37,039 nt of DNA. Source: Beijerinckiaceae bacterium (GTDB taxonomy: Bacteria; Bacteroidota; Bacteroidia; Chitinophagales; Chitinophagaceae). This document shows, piece by piece, positions 15,360-23,446 of the stretch (position 1 is the first letter of the stretch; each line of letters starts with the position of its first letter). The stretch is taken from assembly GCA_903970475.1 (NCBI GenBank), contig CAJCIQ010000174.1:1-37039 (forward strand). Direction: 5' to 3'. The translations under genes and the position numbers were made by a program. The notes beneath the pieces are model-generated. The model worked only from the letters and a program-made list of their open reading frames with translations, did not search any database and was not told the origin of the DNA.

Positions 15360-16376
15360 TTAACGATAATTCAGGTGCATGGCCTTCTTTACCTCTGAAA
15401 GCGTTGCCGCCGCACTAGCCCTTGCCTTCTGTGTTCCTTCCTCCATGACCCGATGAAGATATTCCTTATTTTTTTCGAGGTCACGTGCTTTTTCACGAAT
15501 GGGTGAAATAAAACGCACCATGTCCTCTCCTAATTGTTTTTTCATATCTCCATAACGGATATTGGCCTGGTCAAAAGCCTCCTCAAATACCCTGACCGTA
15601 TCCGGGGCAGATACTAACCGCATCAATTGAAACAGGTTTTCAATATAGTCGGGCTTTGCTGAATGAGGCTCCGTAGGCCCACCATCCGTTTTTGCTTTCA
15701 TGACCTTTTTGCGGATCATATCGTCCTCGTCATTGAGGTATAGGGTGGCCATTTGATTTTCACTCTTACTCATTTTCCCTGCCCCATCCAAACTAGGCAC
15801 CTTCAACAGGTTTTCACCAAAGTTGAAAGCATAGGGTTCCGGGAATACGTCCACGCCGTACCGGTGGTTGAAACGCTGCGCAAAGTTGCGGGTCATCTCC
15901 AGGTGTTGCTCCTGATCCTTTCCCACGGGCACTTTCACAGCCCTGTGAACCATGATATCAGAAGCCATAAGGACTGGATAGGTCAACAAACCGGCATTGA
16001 TGTTTTCCGGATGTTGGCGCCCCTTGTCCTTAAAAGAGGCTGTTTTTTCCAGTTCCCCTTTATAGGCCAGCATATTGAGCAACAAATAGAGTTCAGCTAT
16101 TTCAGGAATTTCACTTTGGGCATAAAGGGTGACCTTGGCTGGATCCAGTCCACTGGCCAGGTATTCCGCCAGTACCCTGTGCACGCTGGCGGAAAGTTCT
16201 TTTGTATCGGGATGGGTGGTCAGGGCGTGCCAATCTGCGATAAAGAAAAAACAGGTGAAATCATCCTGCATCCTCAGGTAATTGCGCATGGCGCCAAAAT
16301 AATTTCCCAGGTGCAAAACCCCGGTGGACCGGATTCCACTCACAACGATTTCGCGCTTATCCATTTCCTTAGACAT
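15360..16376 (-). CDS. trpS: Tryptophan-tRNA ligase
   Basis: Class I aminoacyl-tRNA synthetase charging tRNA-Trp. The HIGH-type motif is LHLG (residues 21-24, in STGVLHLGNYFG) and the KMSKS loop is intact at 201-205 (AGKMSKSENQ). Length 338 is standard. Met5 is an alternative start, giving MDKREIVVSG. Only 35 bases separate its start from that of gatC, transcribed the other way, and both seem to use -7 boxes lying within that gap. Confidence 0.96.
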   Translation of the reverse strand: MSKEMDKREIVVSGIRSTGVLHLGNYFGAMRNYLRMQDDFTCFFFIADWHALTTHPDTKELSASVHRVLAEYLASGLDPAKVTLYAQSEIPEIAELYLLLNMLAYKGELEKTASFKDKGRQHPENINAGLLTYPVLMASDIMVHRAVKVPVGKDQEQHLEMTRNFAQRFNHRYGVDVFPEPYAFNFGENLLKVPSLDGAGKMSKSENQMATLYLNDEDDMIRKKVMKAKTDGGPTEPHSAKPDYIENLFQLMRLVSAPDTVRVFEEAFDQANIRYGDMKKQLGEDMVRFISPIREKARDLEKNKEYLHRVMEEGTQKARASAAATLSEVKKAMHLNYR

Positions 16377-16382
16377 AGTGGG

Positions 16383-16407
16383 CGAAGATAAGAAAGTCCT
16401 ACATTTA
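16383..16407. promoter_or_regulatory. Overlapping divergent promoter region for trpS and gatC
   Basis: Within the 35-base gap, the minus strand shows TATCTTCG (16390 to 16383, six bases from the trpS ATG) and the plus strand TACATTTA (16400-16407, four bases from the gatC ATG). Each differs by one base from TAnnTTTG. Any -33 elements would have to lie inside the opposite gene. Confidence 0.3.
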
Positions 16408-16411
16408 TGTT

Positions 16412-16702
16412 ATGGAAGTTACCGATGCACTGGTAGAGAAAATGGCCTGGTTGGCCAGGTTAGACATCCCCTTTGAGGAAAAAGCGGCTGTTCAAAAGGA
16501 CCTGGAACGCATGATCCATTTTGTGGAAAAACTGGAAGAATTGGATACCACTGGTGTTCAGCCCCTATTGCACATGAGTGACGTAGTTAATAACCTCAGG
16601 GAGGATGAGGTCAAGGGATCCGTGTCCACCGAGCAAGCCCTGCTCAATGCGCCCAGTCACACTGACCGGTTTTTTCTGGTACCGAAAGTCATCAAAAAAT
16701 GA
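16412..16702 (+). CDS. gatC: Asp-tRNA(Asn)/Glu-tRNA(Gln) amidotransferase subunit C
   Basis: Small structural subunit of GatCAB, which converts misacylated Glu-tRNA(Gln) or Asp-tRNA(Asn) to the correct amide form. The 96 residues have the family pattern: an N-terminal helix [17 protein letters not shown], the [17 protein letters not shown] core with NNLREDEV, and a C-terminal [11 protein letters not shown]. gatA and gatB are not nearby, as is common. Its TGA overlaps the next gene's ATG (ATGA), so translation is probably coupled to the ABC ATPase. Confidence 0.93.
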   Translation: MEVTDALVEKMAWLARLDIPFEEKAAVQKDLERMIHFVEKLEELDTTGVQPLLHMSDVVNNLREDEVKGSVSTEQALLNAPSHTDRFFLVPKVIKK

Positions 16703-17415
16703 GCATACCCTCCTCCATCATTCATTTATCAGACCTTCGTAAAAGCTACTTTTTAGGCAAGCAGGAATTACCCGTTCTCAAAGGCATTAACCTGGACATT
16801 TTACGCAATGAGTACGTAGCGCTGATGGGGCCTTCCGGCTCCGGCAAAAGCACCCTGATGAATATCCTGGGCTGCCTGGACCGGCCCTCCCAGGGCAAAT
16901 ACATACTTAATGCCAAGGACGTAAGCCATATGCCCGATGATGCTTTGGCGGATGTTCGCAATAAAGAAATCGGATTTGTATTCCAGCAATTCAACCTGAT
17001 GGCCGGAAGGACAGCCCTGGAGAACGTGGCCCTGCCCTTGGTATATGCGGGTGTTTCCCGTAACCTTCGCAATGAAAAAGCCATGCACATGCTCGAAAGA
17101 GTAGGTTTGGCAGACCGAAGTCACCATAAACCCAACGAACTATCCGGCGGTCAATGTCAGAGGGTCGCCATTGCCAGGGCCCTGATCAACGACCCGTCCT
17201 TGATCCTGGCCGACGAACCTACCGGAAATCTGGATACCAAAACCTCTATTGAAATCATGGACATCTTCACGGCTATCCACGCCCATGGAAATACGGTTGT
17301 TCTGGTCACCCATGAAGAAGATATTGCAACCTATGCCCATAGGGTAGTCAGGCTAAGGGATGGTCTTATTGAAAGCGATAAATTAACCCGTCAGGCAGCA
17401 AAAGCGTTGAATTAG
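16699..17415 (+). CDS. MacB/FtsE-type ABC transporter ATP-binding protein
   Basis: ATPase subunit of the MacB/LolD/FtsE class, 238 residues. Walker [10 protein letters not shown] (K50), Q-loop [17 protein letters not shown], signature [15 protein letters not shown], Walker [13 protein letters not shown] and the H-loop VTHEEDIA are all intact. No permease of the FtsX/MacB type is encoded next to it, so the membrane partner must be elsewhere. The gene is embedded between gatC (ATGA overlap) and the cobalamin adenosyltransferase (six-base gap). It is related to, but clearly distinct from, the LolD homologue 550 bases downstream on the other strand. Confidence 0.92.
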   Translation: MSIPSSIIHLSDLRKSYFLGKQELPVLKGINLDILRNEYVALMGPSGSGKSTLMNILGCLDRPSQGKYILNAKDVSHMPDDALADVRNKEIGFVFQQFNLMAGRTALENVALPLVYAGVSRNLRNEKAMHMLERVGLADRSHHKPNELSGGQCQRVAIARALINDPSLILADEPTGNLDTKTSIEIMDIFTAIHAHGNTVVLVTHEEDIATYAHRVVRLRDGLIESDKLTRQAAKALN

Positions 17416-17421
17416 GCAGCT

Positions 17422-17991
17422 ATGTCAAAAATCTATACCAAGACCGGAGACAAAGGCAAAACCAGTCTCATTGGGGGCGCCAAGGTGCCTAAAAGCGATG
17501 CACGGATAGAAGCATACGGTACGGTCGATGAATTGAACGCCTATATAGGTTTGGTCTCAGATCTGCTCAATGCAGGTGAGAAAGCACCAACTGAGCTCTT
17601 AAAAGAAATCCAGGACAGATTATTTACAGTAGGTTCTGCCTTAGCCTGTGATCCGGATAAAGAACCCAAACTTAAAGTTCCAGACCTCAAAGAATCAGAT
17701 ATTGCATTATTGGAGCAGACCATCGATGAGATGAACGCCCAGATGCCTCCCTTAAAATATTTCATTCTTCCGGGAGGGCATCCCGCTGTATCTACCGCCC
17801 ATATTGCCCGTACGGTATGCCGCAGGGCAGAGCGCAATGCCGTAAGACTCCAGGAGACCGGTGCTTTTGTAGAACCCATGGTCATCAAGTACCTGAACCG
17901 GCTCAGTGATTACTTATTTGTGCTGGCCCGGTTTACTGCTTTTGAGTGGAACCTCCCGGAAATCACTTGGAGGCCCAGGGTAAATCCTTAA
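17422..17991 (+). CDS. pduO: ATP:cob(I)alamin adenosyltransferase (PduO type)
   Basis: Transfers the adenosyl group of ATP to cob(I)alamin, producing coenzyme B12. The 189-residue helical-bundle protein begins [19 protein letters not shown], the ATP-binding signature of the PduO family. It also has the conserved [13 protein letters not shown], the [12 protein letters not shown] motif, and the closing [14 protein letters not shown]. The likely client is methylmalonyl-CoA mutase or a B12-dependent ribonucleotide reductase encoded elsewhere. Its 3' end overlaps that of convergent lolD by 29 bases. It is the last gene of the gatC operon. Confidence 0.95.
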   Translation: MSKIYTKTGDKGKTSLIGGAKVPKSDARIEAYGTVDELNAYIGLVSDLLNAGEKAPTELLKEIQDRLFTVGSALACDPDKEPKLKVPDLKESDIALLEQTIDEMNAQMPPLKYFILPGGHPAVSTAHIARTVCRRAERNAVRLQETGAFVEPMVIKYLNRLSDYLFVLARFTAFEWNLPEITWRPRVNP

Positions 17992-18661
17992 TACCCCCAT
18001 CTTCAGCAACCAGTCCATCCTTCATATGGATCACCCGGTCACTCATTTGGGCCAGCTCTTCATTATGCGTAACGATGACAAAGGTTTGACCCAGGTCTGC
18101 CCTGAGTTGCAGGAATAAATCGTGCAATTCCTTCCCCCTGATAGAATCCAGGTTTCCGGTGGGCTCATCGGCAAATACGACATCCGGTTGATTGATGAGG
18201 GCCCTGGCCACGGCCACCCGTTGGGCTTCCCCTCCCGATAAGGTATGGGGCTTATGGTCAGCCCTTTCTGCCAGTCCCAGGCTCTTCAGCAGTTGACGGG
18301 CCCTGACTTCAACGGCGGATTTACGGGTACCTGCCAGCCATCCCGGAATACAGACGTTCTCCAGGGCCGAAAACTCAGGTAACAGATGATGAAACTGAAA
18401 TACGAAACCGATATGCGTATTGCGGAACACGGCCAGGGCCCTGGGTTTGAGGAGATCCACACGGGTATCTCTGATGGTAATGGCGCCTGAATCCGGAGTA
18501 TCAAGTGTCCCCAGTATGTGTAAAAGCGTGCTTTTCCCTGCCCCAGAAGAACCAACTATGGAGACGATCTCCGCCTTTTTGACCTCCAGGTTAACCCCCT
18601 TGAGTACCGTTAGGTCCCCATAACGCTTAACAATTTGCTCCGCTCTTAACATGACCAACAT
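17963..18661 (-). CDS. lolD: Lipoprotein-releasing ABC ATPase LolD
   Basis: ATPase of the LolCDE complex, which releases lipoproteins from the inner membrane for transfer to the outer membrane. Walker [10 protein letters not shown] (K43), the Q-loop with the LolD-type [17 protein letters not shown], signature [15 protein letters not shown], Walker [14 protein letters not shown] and switch VTHNEELA are present. Length 232. The ATG at 18661 starts MLVMLRAEQ; Met4 (18652) gives the more family-like [12 protein letters not shown]. lolC/E is not adjacent. The call over other MacB-type ATPases rests mainly on the FHHLLPEF element. Confidence 0.88.
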   Translation of the reverse strand: MLVMLRAEQIVKRYGDLTVLKGVNLEVKKAEIVSIVGSSGAGKSTLLHILGTLDTPDSGAITIRDTRVDLLKPRALAVFRNTHIGFVFQFHHLLPEFSALENVCIPGWLAGTRKSAVEVRARQLLKSLGLAERADHKPHTLSGGEAQRVAVARALINQPDVVFADEPTGNLDSIRGKELHDLFLQLRADLGQTFVIVTHNEELAQMSDRVIHMKDGLVAEDGGIKDLPWASK

Positions 18662-18672
18662 CAGAGTTTTTG

Positions 18673-18680
18673 CAAACGTA
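18673..18680 (-). promoter_or_regulatory. Candidate -7 box (TACGTTTG) of lolD
   Basis: Minus-strand TACGTTTG matches TAnnTTTG, 11 bases from the first possible lolD ATG and 20 from the second. No TTG at the usual spacing. Confidence 0.35.
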
Positions 18681-18757
18681 TGCTTTAATCCTTAGGTAAT
18701 TACGCTATAAATAGTAAAAAAATATACAATATTTAATAGCCTTTCCGGCCTGGGGTG

Positions 18758-18787
18758 TTGCAAATCTCACTTTAAACTTTACATTTG
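18758..18787 (+). promoter_or_regulatory. Strong Bacteroidota-type promoter, TTG-N19-TACATTTG
   Basis: TTG (18758-18760), a 19-base spacer and TACATTTG (18780-18787) fit the primary-sigma consensus of this phylum exactly. The leader to the DUF2795 ATG at 18814 is about 20 bases. This is the best-formed promoter in the window. Confidence 0.65.
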
Positions 18788-18813
18788 CGAAAAATATAAA
18801 AAGGCGATAACCC

Positions 18814-19035
18814 ATGTTTTGGACATTAGAATTAGCATCTTACCTGGAAGACGCACCTTGGCCGGCTACTAAAGACGAGCTGATAGACTATGCCATTCGT
18901 AGCGGGGCGCCCATCGAAGTAGTAGAGAACTTGCAGGAATTGGACGATGAGGGTGAAATCTATGAAGGGGTAGAGGACATTTGGCCGGATTATCCAAGTC
19001 AGGAGGACTTCTTCTTTAATGAGGATGAATACTGA
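18814..19035 (+). CDS. Small, highly acidic DUF2795 protein
   Basis: 73 residues of unknown function, from MFWTLELASYLEDAPWPATK to FFFNEDEY. I recognise it as the DUF2795-type protein widespread in Bacteroidota. It contains 22 Asp/Glu and only two basic residues. The N-terminal half, WTLELASYLEDAPWPATKD, looks like a compact helical domain; the C-terminal half is almost all acidic and aromatic residues. No signal peptide or membrane segment. It stands alone with a near-perfect promoter and a 14-bp terminator, a layout suggesting strong independent expression. The DUF assignment is from memory; function not assigned. Confidence 0.85.
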   Translation: MFWTLELASYLEDAPWPATKDELIDYAIRSGAPIEVVENLQELDDEGEIYEGVEDIWPDYPSQEDFFFNEDEY

Positions 19036-19110
19036 CGGGACTTACCGTACCGTATAAACCTTATCTATTCTTGAAAGCCGCCAGTCGGAAGGAAAGCCAA
19101 TGCAAATAAT

Positions 19111-19143
19111 AAAGCCGCCAAAGTAGATAACTTTGGCGGCTTT
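19111..19143 (+). terminator. Terminator of the DUF2795 gene, 14-bp perfect stem
   Basis: AAAGCCGCCAAAGT (19111-19124) pairs perfectly with ACTTTGGCGGCTTT (19130-19143) around AGATA. A/T-rich stem ends act as the U-tract in either direction. It lies 75 bases after the stop codon. Confidence 0.75.
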
Positions 19144-19144
19144 G

Positions 19145-19191
19145 TATTGTGGTGGTAACCAGTCGGATTAAACTAGGTTACCACCACAATA
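19145..19191. repeat. Perfect 16-bp inverted repeat with 15-base loop
   Basis: TATTGTGGTGGTAACC (19145-19160) pairs perfectly with GGTTACCACCACAATA (19176-19191). It starts one base after the terminator. No T-run follows on the plus strand; it lies about 60 bases past the fabI stop on the minus strand and may end that transcript. Architecture resembles the long inverted repeat at 6892-6959. Confidence 0.75.
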
Positions 19192-19203
19192 CGTCTAATG
19201 ATG

Positions 19204-19233
19204 GCCCTTCGGGCAAGGCCGCGGTGCGGCCTT
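19204..19233 (-). terminator. Paired short hairpins after fabI
   Basis: GCCC-ttc-GGGC (19204-19214) and AAGGCCGC-ggt-GCGGCCTT (19215-19233, 8 bp perfect) lie just past the fabI stop. The second is GC-rich but without a good minus-strand T-run, so terminator function is plausible rather than clear. Confidence 0.45.
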
Positions 19234-19249
19234 TTGTGGATGCAGCTCC

Positions 19250-20065
19250 CTATTTTTCCATTTGTTCGATGATGTCATCGCTCACGCCAGTCAAGGAGAA
19301 CCCTCCATCGTGGAATAAGTTCTGCATAGTCACCATGCGGGTAAGGTCACTGAACAAGGTCACGCAGTAATTGGCGCAATCCTGAGCCGTGGCATTCCCC
19401 AGCGGACTCATCTTCTCCGCATACGTCAGGAATCCATCAAATCCCTTCACGCCGCTGCCGGCAGTGGTTTTGGTAGGAGACTGGGATACGGTATTGACGC
19501 GCACTTTGTTCTTTTTGGCGTAGTGATATCCGAAGCTGCGGGCGATGCTTTCCAGCAGCGCTTTGGCATCGGCCATTTCGGAATACGTGGGGAATACCCT
19601 TTGTGCAGCGATATAGGTAAGAGCTATCACGCTACCATATTCTGCAATGGCGTCCATTTTATAGGCGGTTTGAAGCACCCTATGCAAGGACATGGCAGAA
19701 ATGTCAAAGGTTTTATGTGTAAAGTCGTAGTTGAGATCGGTATAGGGGTTTCCTTTACGCATGTTTACGCTCATGCCAACAGAGTGCAGGATGAAGTCTA
19801 CTTGCCCTCCAAAATGGTCCATGGCTTGGGTAAACAGGTTTTGGATATCCTCCATGCTGGTTACGTCCGCACCAATCACAGGCGCATTGCCACAGTGTTC
19901 AGCCAATTTTTTAATTTCTCCCATTCGCATAGCAACCGGAGCATTGGTAAGTACGATCTGAGCTCCTTCTTCGTGGCAGCGCAGCGCCACTTTCCACGCG
20001 ATGGAGTTTTCATCCAATGCGCCGAAGATGATTCCTTTCTTGCCTTTTAATAAATTATAGGCCAT
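19250..20065 (-). CDS. fabI: Enoyl-[acyl-carrier-protein] reductase FabI
   Basis: NADH-dependent enoyl-ACP reductase, the last step of each fatty-acid elongation round. The 271 residues form a short-chain dehydrogenase fold. GKKGIIFGALDENSIAW is the FabI-type nucleotide loop. The catalytic set is Y151 (ALTYIAAQR), Y161 and K168 (TYSEMADAKALLE), the FabI Y-x6-K spacing. FILHSVGMSVNMRKGNPY lies before it and SPTKTTAGSGVKGFD forms the substrate loop. Gap of 69 bases after recN with a candidate -7 box inside; terminator-like hairpins follow. Confidence 0.95.
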   Translation of the reverse strand: MAYNLLKGKKGIIFGALDENSIAWKVALRCHEEGAQIVLTNAPVAMRMGEIKKLAEHCGNAPVIGADVTSMEDIQNLFTQAMDHFGGQVDFILHSVGMSVNMRKGNPYTDLNYDFTHKTFDISAMSLHRVLQTAYKMDAIAEYGSVIALTYIAAQRVFPTYSEMADAKALLESIARSFGYHYAKKNKVRVNTVSQSPTKTTAGSGVKGFDGFLTYAEKMSPLGNATAQDCANYCVTLFSDLTRMVTMQNLFHDGGFSLTGVSDDIIEQMEK

Positions 20066-20116
20066 ATTAATTGCTTTATAGAGTTAACCGCAACCGAAAA
20101 GCCGATTGCCCGGGGC

Positions 20117-20124
20117 CAAAGATA
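20117..20124 (-). promoter_or_regulatory. Candidate -7 box (TATCTTTG) of fabI
   Basis: Minus-strand TATCTTTG fits TAnnTTTG, in the recN-fabI gap. A TTG (20143-20141) lies 16 bases upstream, slightly closer than usual and inside the end of recN. Leader would be about 45 bases. Confidence 0.35.
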
Positions 20125-20134
20125 ATGATCCCCA

Positions 20135-21787
20135 TCAATTCAAGATCATTTCCCGGGCGACTTTGAGAATTCCTTCGCTCAATTGTTCTCCACTGAGCAT
20201 ACGGGCAATGGCTTCCACCCGTTCTTTTTCTTTGAGCTGACGCACCCGGGTACGAATGACGTTATTCTCTTCCTGCTTGTATACGAAGTAGTGCGCATCC
20301 GCTTTTGCGGCTATCTGTGGTTGGTGAGTGATGCAGATGACCTGATGCCCCGCAGCCAGTTCCTTCATAATGATACCCACCTGGCGGGCAGCTTCCCCGC
20401 TGATGCCTGTGTCGATTTCATCAAAGATCAGGGTGGGCATTTGCATGCTTCCCGCTACCTGGGATTTAATACTCAGCATCAGACGACTCAATTCCCCACC
20501 ACTGGCCACTTTGCGTATGGGTTCAAACCGGTTGCTTTTGTTGGCATCAAAGAGGAACTCTATCTGATCTGCCCCATAAGGCCCTAATGGCCCTGCTTTG
20601 AGTTGGGCTTTCAACCGAGCATTGGGCATACCTACCCGTGCCAATAATTCATTCACCCGCTTCTCGAAGGCCGCCAGCACGTCCGTCCTCTTTTTAGTAA
20701 GTTGGACCGCCAGGTCAGTGGCTGCTTTGGCTTGACGCTCCTGCTCTTTTTGAGCAGCAACAATATCTTCATCGAGGTGCAAAACGTTCTGTAGCTTGAT
20801 AGAAATTTCCTGCTGTAAATTCAGCAACCCTGCTGTATCACGCAGGCCATGCTTCTTCAATAACTTATATCCCACCGACAAGCGTTCATTGATGGTCTCC
20901 GCCCGTCTGGGATCATAAGATACTTGTTCCTGCATGCCTTCCAATTCAGCGGCTATATCCTGCAATTCAATCTGAACGCTATTCAAACGTTCTATCAAAG
21001 CAGGAAGTCCTGGCAATAATTGCCGGTAGGCCTCCAATTGATGCAGTAGTGATTTTAATTGCTGCACCATAGGCTGCTCCCCTTCGCTCAGTGCATAGCA
21101 AACAGTGGACAGGGCGCCTTTGATACCTTCTGAGTGCTCTAGTAATTTGGCTTCATTTTCCAACTCTTCCACTTCCTGTTCCTTAAACCCCGCTTCAGAG
21201 AGTTCTTCATAAAGGAACTTCAGATAATCTCCTTCTTTGGCAAAAGCTTCTTGCTGGGCCTTTAGGGCAGCCCATTTCTTTTGGGCAGCCTGGGCTTGCC
21301 CGTAGGCTGTCCTATATTGATTAAGTAAGGCTCCCGTCTGGGCTAAAGCATCTATTACTTCTCTTTGAAAGTCTGCTTTCCCCAGGTCCAGGGTATCGAA
21401 TTGTTGGTGGAGATCCACCAGTTTGGTGGCCAGGTCTTGCAATTGGGAAAGGGTAACAGGGGTATCATTGATAAAAGCCCTGGATTTACCGGAAGCATTG
21501 ATCTCCCTTCGAATGAGCAGGCTATCGGCTTCGTCCAGGTCATTTTCTTTTAAATAGTTCAAGACCTGTTCAGCGCTTGTTTTGAAGGTCCCTTCTATCA
21601 CACATTTCTTTTCCTTATCAACCAGCACGGCACTATCTGCCCTCTCCCCCAGGATCAGGTTTAAGGCACCCATAAGTATGGATTTACCAGCACCGGTTTC
21701 ACCGGTGATGATGTTTAACTGAGCTCCAAAGCTCACTTCCAGCTCATCGATAATGGCGTAATTGAGGATATGCAATTGTTGCAGCAT
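20135..21787 (-). CDS. recN: DNA repair ATPase RecN
   Basis: SMC-like protein acting in double-strand break repair. The 550 residues show the N-terminal Walker A in IITGETGAGKSIL (K35) and a long coiled-coil middle (about 150-380, rich in Glu, Leu, Gln). The C-terminal half carries the signature region FEPIRKVASGGELSRLMLSIK, Walker B LIFDEIDTGISG and the switch CITHQPQIAAKADAH. All ATPase parts are intact. It starts 27 bases after the stop of the TPR gene, so the two probably form an operon. Confidence 0.95.
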   Translation of the reverse strand: MLQQLHILNYAIIDELEVSFGAQLNIITGETGAGKSILMGALNLILGERADSAVLVDKEKKCVIEGTFKTSAEQVLNYLKENDLDEADSLLIRREINASGKSRAFINDTPVTLSQLQDLATKLVDLHQQFDTLDLGKADFQREVIDALAQTGALLNQYRTAYGQAQAAQKKWAALKAQQEAFAKEGDYLKFLYEELSEAGFKEQEVEELENEAKLLEHSEGIKGALSTVCYALSEGEQPMVQQLKSLLHQLEAYRQLLPGLPALIERLNSVQIELQDIAAELEGMQEQVSYDPRRAETINERLSVGYKLLKKHGLRDTAGLLNLQQEISIKLQNVLHLDEDIVAAQKEQERQAKAATDLAVQLTKKRTDVLAAFEKRVNELLARVGMPNARLKAQLKAGPLGPYGADQIEFLFDANKSNRFEPIRKVASGGELSRLMLSIKSQVAGSMQMPTLIFDEIDTGISGEAARQVGIIMKELAAGHQVICITHQPQIAAKADAHYFVYKQEENNVIRTRVRQLKEKERVEAIARMLSGEQLSEGILKVAREMILN

Positions 21788-21814
21788 GGGGAAAATTCAG
21801 GGGTGTAAATATAG

Positions 21815-23296
21815 TCAACTGCCCTGACATCGGGCTATCCCCGCTTTGGCCCATTGGTCCAGGGAATTTTTATACTCGTGATCAGGCATGCTGATACAAC
21901 GCTTATAGAACACTACGGCCATGGCCTTATTGCCTTTGCGTTCGTAGATATTGCCGATTTGCCAGGCGGCCCTGGCGGCAAAATACTCCTGTCGGTTTTC
22001 CCCTATTTTAATGGCTACCAGATAGGCTTCCATGGCATCATCTTCCCTTCCCAGCTCATCATAGATTCTACCCAGCCTGTAAGAGAACTCCAATTTATCC
22101 ACCGTCGTCTGGAAATCGCCCGAACTCTTACCCGATAAAACATTGAGGGCCTCATGGTTATACCCCCCATCACTGAGCAAACGGGCTTGAAGTAGCAGTT
22201 TATTGGGCCATACACCTGATTGGGCGTCCCTAAGGGCATTCTTATCTGTTTCGTTTTTGGCAGCACCATTACTGAGGACCAAATTCCTATACCTGTTGGC
22301 CATGGGCATATTGCCTTGCAGATAATAATACCAACTTAGCTTTTGCTCCGCATCCTTGACGTAATTCTCCCCCTTATAGGCCGTCAGAAATCTTTCCATA
22401 TACACATTGGCATCCTTCTGTAAATGATCCACGCGGGCATAGCCCATTTCCATATCCCAGATGGGGGTAGGCAGGTAGTCAGCGGACTGATTGCGTCCTT
22501 TTATAATGGCTTCTGTAATATCAGCCCTATGGTTATTTAAAGCCAGGTTAGCCACCATATAGGCAAACAAATGATTATTTACGGTATCCAGGTGTTGCTG
22601 TTCAATAAACCGGAATACCTCCAACTTTTCATTAAGTATATAAAACTTCAGGTAGGTATAATAGAATATCCCTTCATCCCTGAACACCCTGGCCCAAGGA
22701 TCATTGTATCCCATGAAGGCGTTGACCATGGCCATACCTCCTTTCACTGTTCCTTTCAAGCCCATGATGTTGGCAACCCATTTATAGCCATCGGGGGTAA
22801 CACCCATCACCGTTTGCATGGCCCCATAAATCATTTGGTTGGGGGTAAACTGGGGAAAGCGATGTTGGTTGTCTTTTATTTGCAGGTAGGACCGCCGAAC
22901 ACCCCACGCTGCGCTGACATTACCGCCGAACTTAATGTCCACGGCCGCCCACTGGAAATTGATGATGGACCGCGTGAATTGGTAAAAGGGAGAGTTTTCA
23001 GGCCCTTCTTCCATCAAGGCCAGGCGTTCATCTTTATGCGGTGATTTTTGGGCGTATTCTTTAGGGTCCTCGTTGAAAAACAATTCCAGGAAATCCACGT
23101 AATTATCCAGGAAAAAAGGGATGAGGTTGTTGGGGTTTGCTTTTTTCTCTGCTTCCAGGAGCTTAACACCTGAATCGATGCGTAAGGAAAGGATCTCGTG
23201 GTAGGCCTCCTGGCAACGCGGGTTGAAGTCAAAAACTTTCTGCGCCCTCAAGGCTCCACAAAAACCAAAGCAGATAACGGTTAACAATATGCGCAT
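21815..23296 (-). CDS. Secreted TPR-repeat protein of unknown function
   Basis: 493 residues with a signal peptide (MRILLTVICFGFCGALRAQ). The C-terminal third contains TPR-like pairs, best seen at YRLGRIYDELGREDDAMEAY and WQIGNIYERKGNKAMAVVFY. The middle is helical and rich in aromatic residues (for example FRDEGIFYYTYLKFYIL, WYYYLQGNMPMANRYRN). No enzymatic motif is visible. Proteins of this size and layout, with a signal peptide and C-terminal TPRs, occur in Bacteroidota without an assigned role; they are likely periplasmic. It lies upstream of recN in the same orientation. Function not assigned. Confidence 0.75.
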   Translation of the reverse strand: MRILLTVICFGFCGALRAQKVFDFNPRCQEAYHEILSLRIDSGVKLLEAEKKANPNNLIPFFLDNYVDFLELFFNEDPKEYAQKSPHKDERLALMEEGPENSPFYQFTRSIINFQWAAVDIKFGGNVSAAWGVRRSYLQIKDNQHRFPQFTPNQMIYGAMQTVMGVTPDGYKWVANIMGLKGTVKGGMAMVNAFMGYNDPWARVFRDEGIFYYTYLKFYILNEKLEVFRFIEQQHLDTVNNHLFAYMVANLALNNHRADITEAIIKGRNQSADYLPTPIWDMEMGYARVDHLQKDANVYMERFLTAYKGENYVKDAEQKLSWYYYLQGNMPMANRYRNLVLSNGAAKNETDKNALRDAQSGVWPNKLLLQARLLSDGGYNHEALNVLSGKSSGDFQTTVDKLEFSYRLGRIYDELGREDDAMEAYLVAIKIGENRQEYFAARAAWQIGNIYERKGNKAMAVVFYKRCISMPDHEYKNSLDQWAKAGIARCQGS

Positions 23297-23345
23297 ACTC
23301 GTATAACTCTCCTGAACAAAGATGGGATAAATCAGGCATACAAAA

Positions 23346-23372
23346 AACCGGCCGCAAATGATACGGCCGGTT
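23346..23372 (-). terminator. Terminator of the plug-nif3-zinc ribbon operon
   Basis: AACCGGCCG (23346-23354) pairs with CGGCCGGTT (23364-23372) around CAAATGATA. On the minus strand the stem is followed by TTTTTT, a good Rho-independent terminator, 75 bases after the zinc-ribbon gene stop. A small GGGTT-tt-AACCC dyad lies just upstream. Confidence 0.75.
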
Positions 23373-23446
23373 ACTATGGGTTTTAACCCGGCAAATGCGT
23401 TTATGCTGTCGGCGAGGGCCCGGATATTTCCGGTGGCCGCGCAGGC

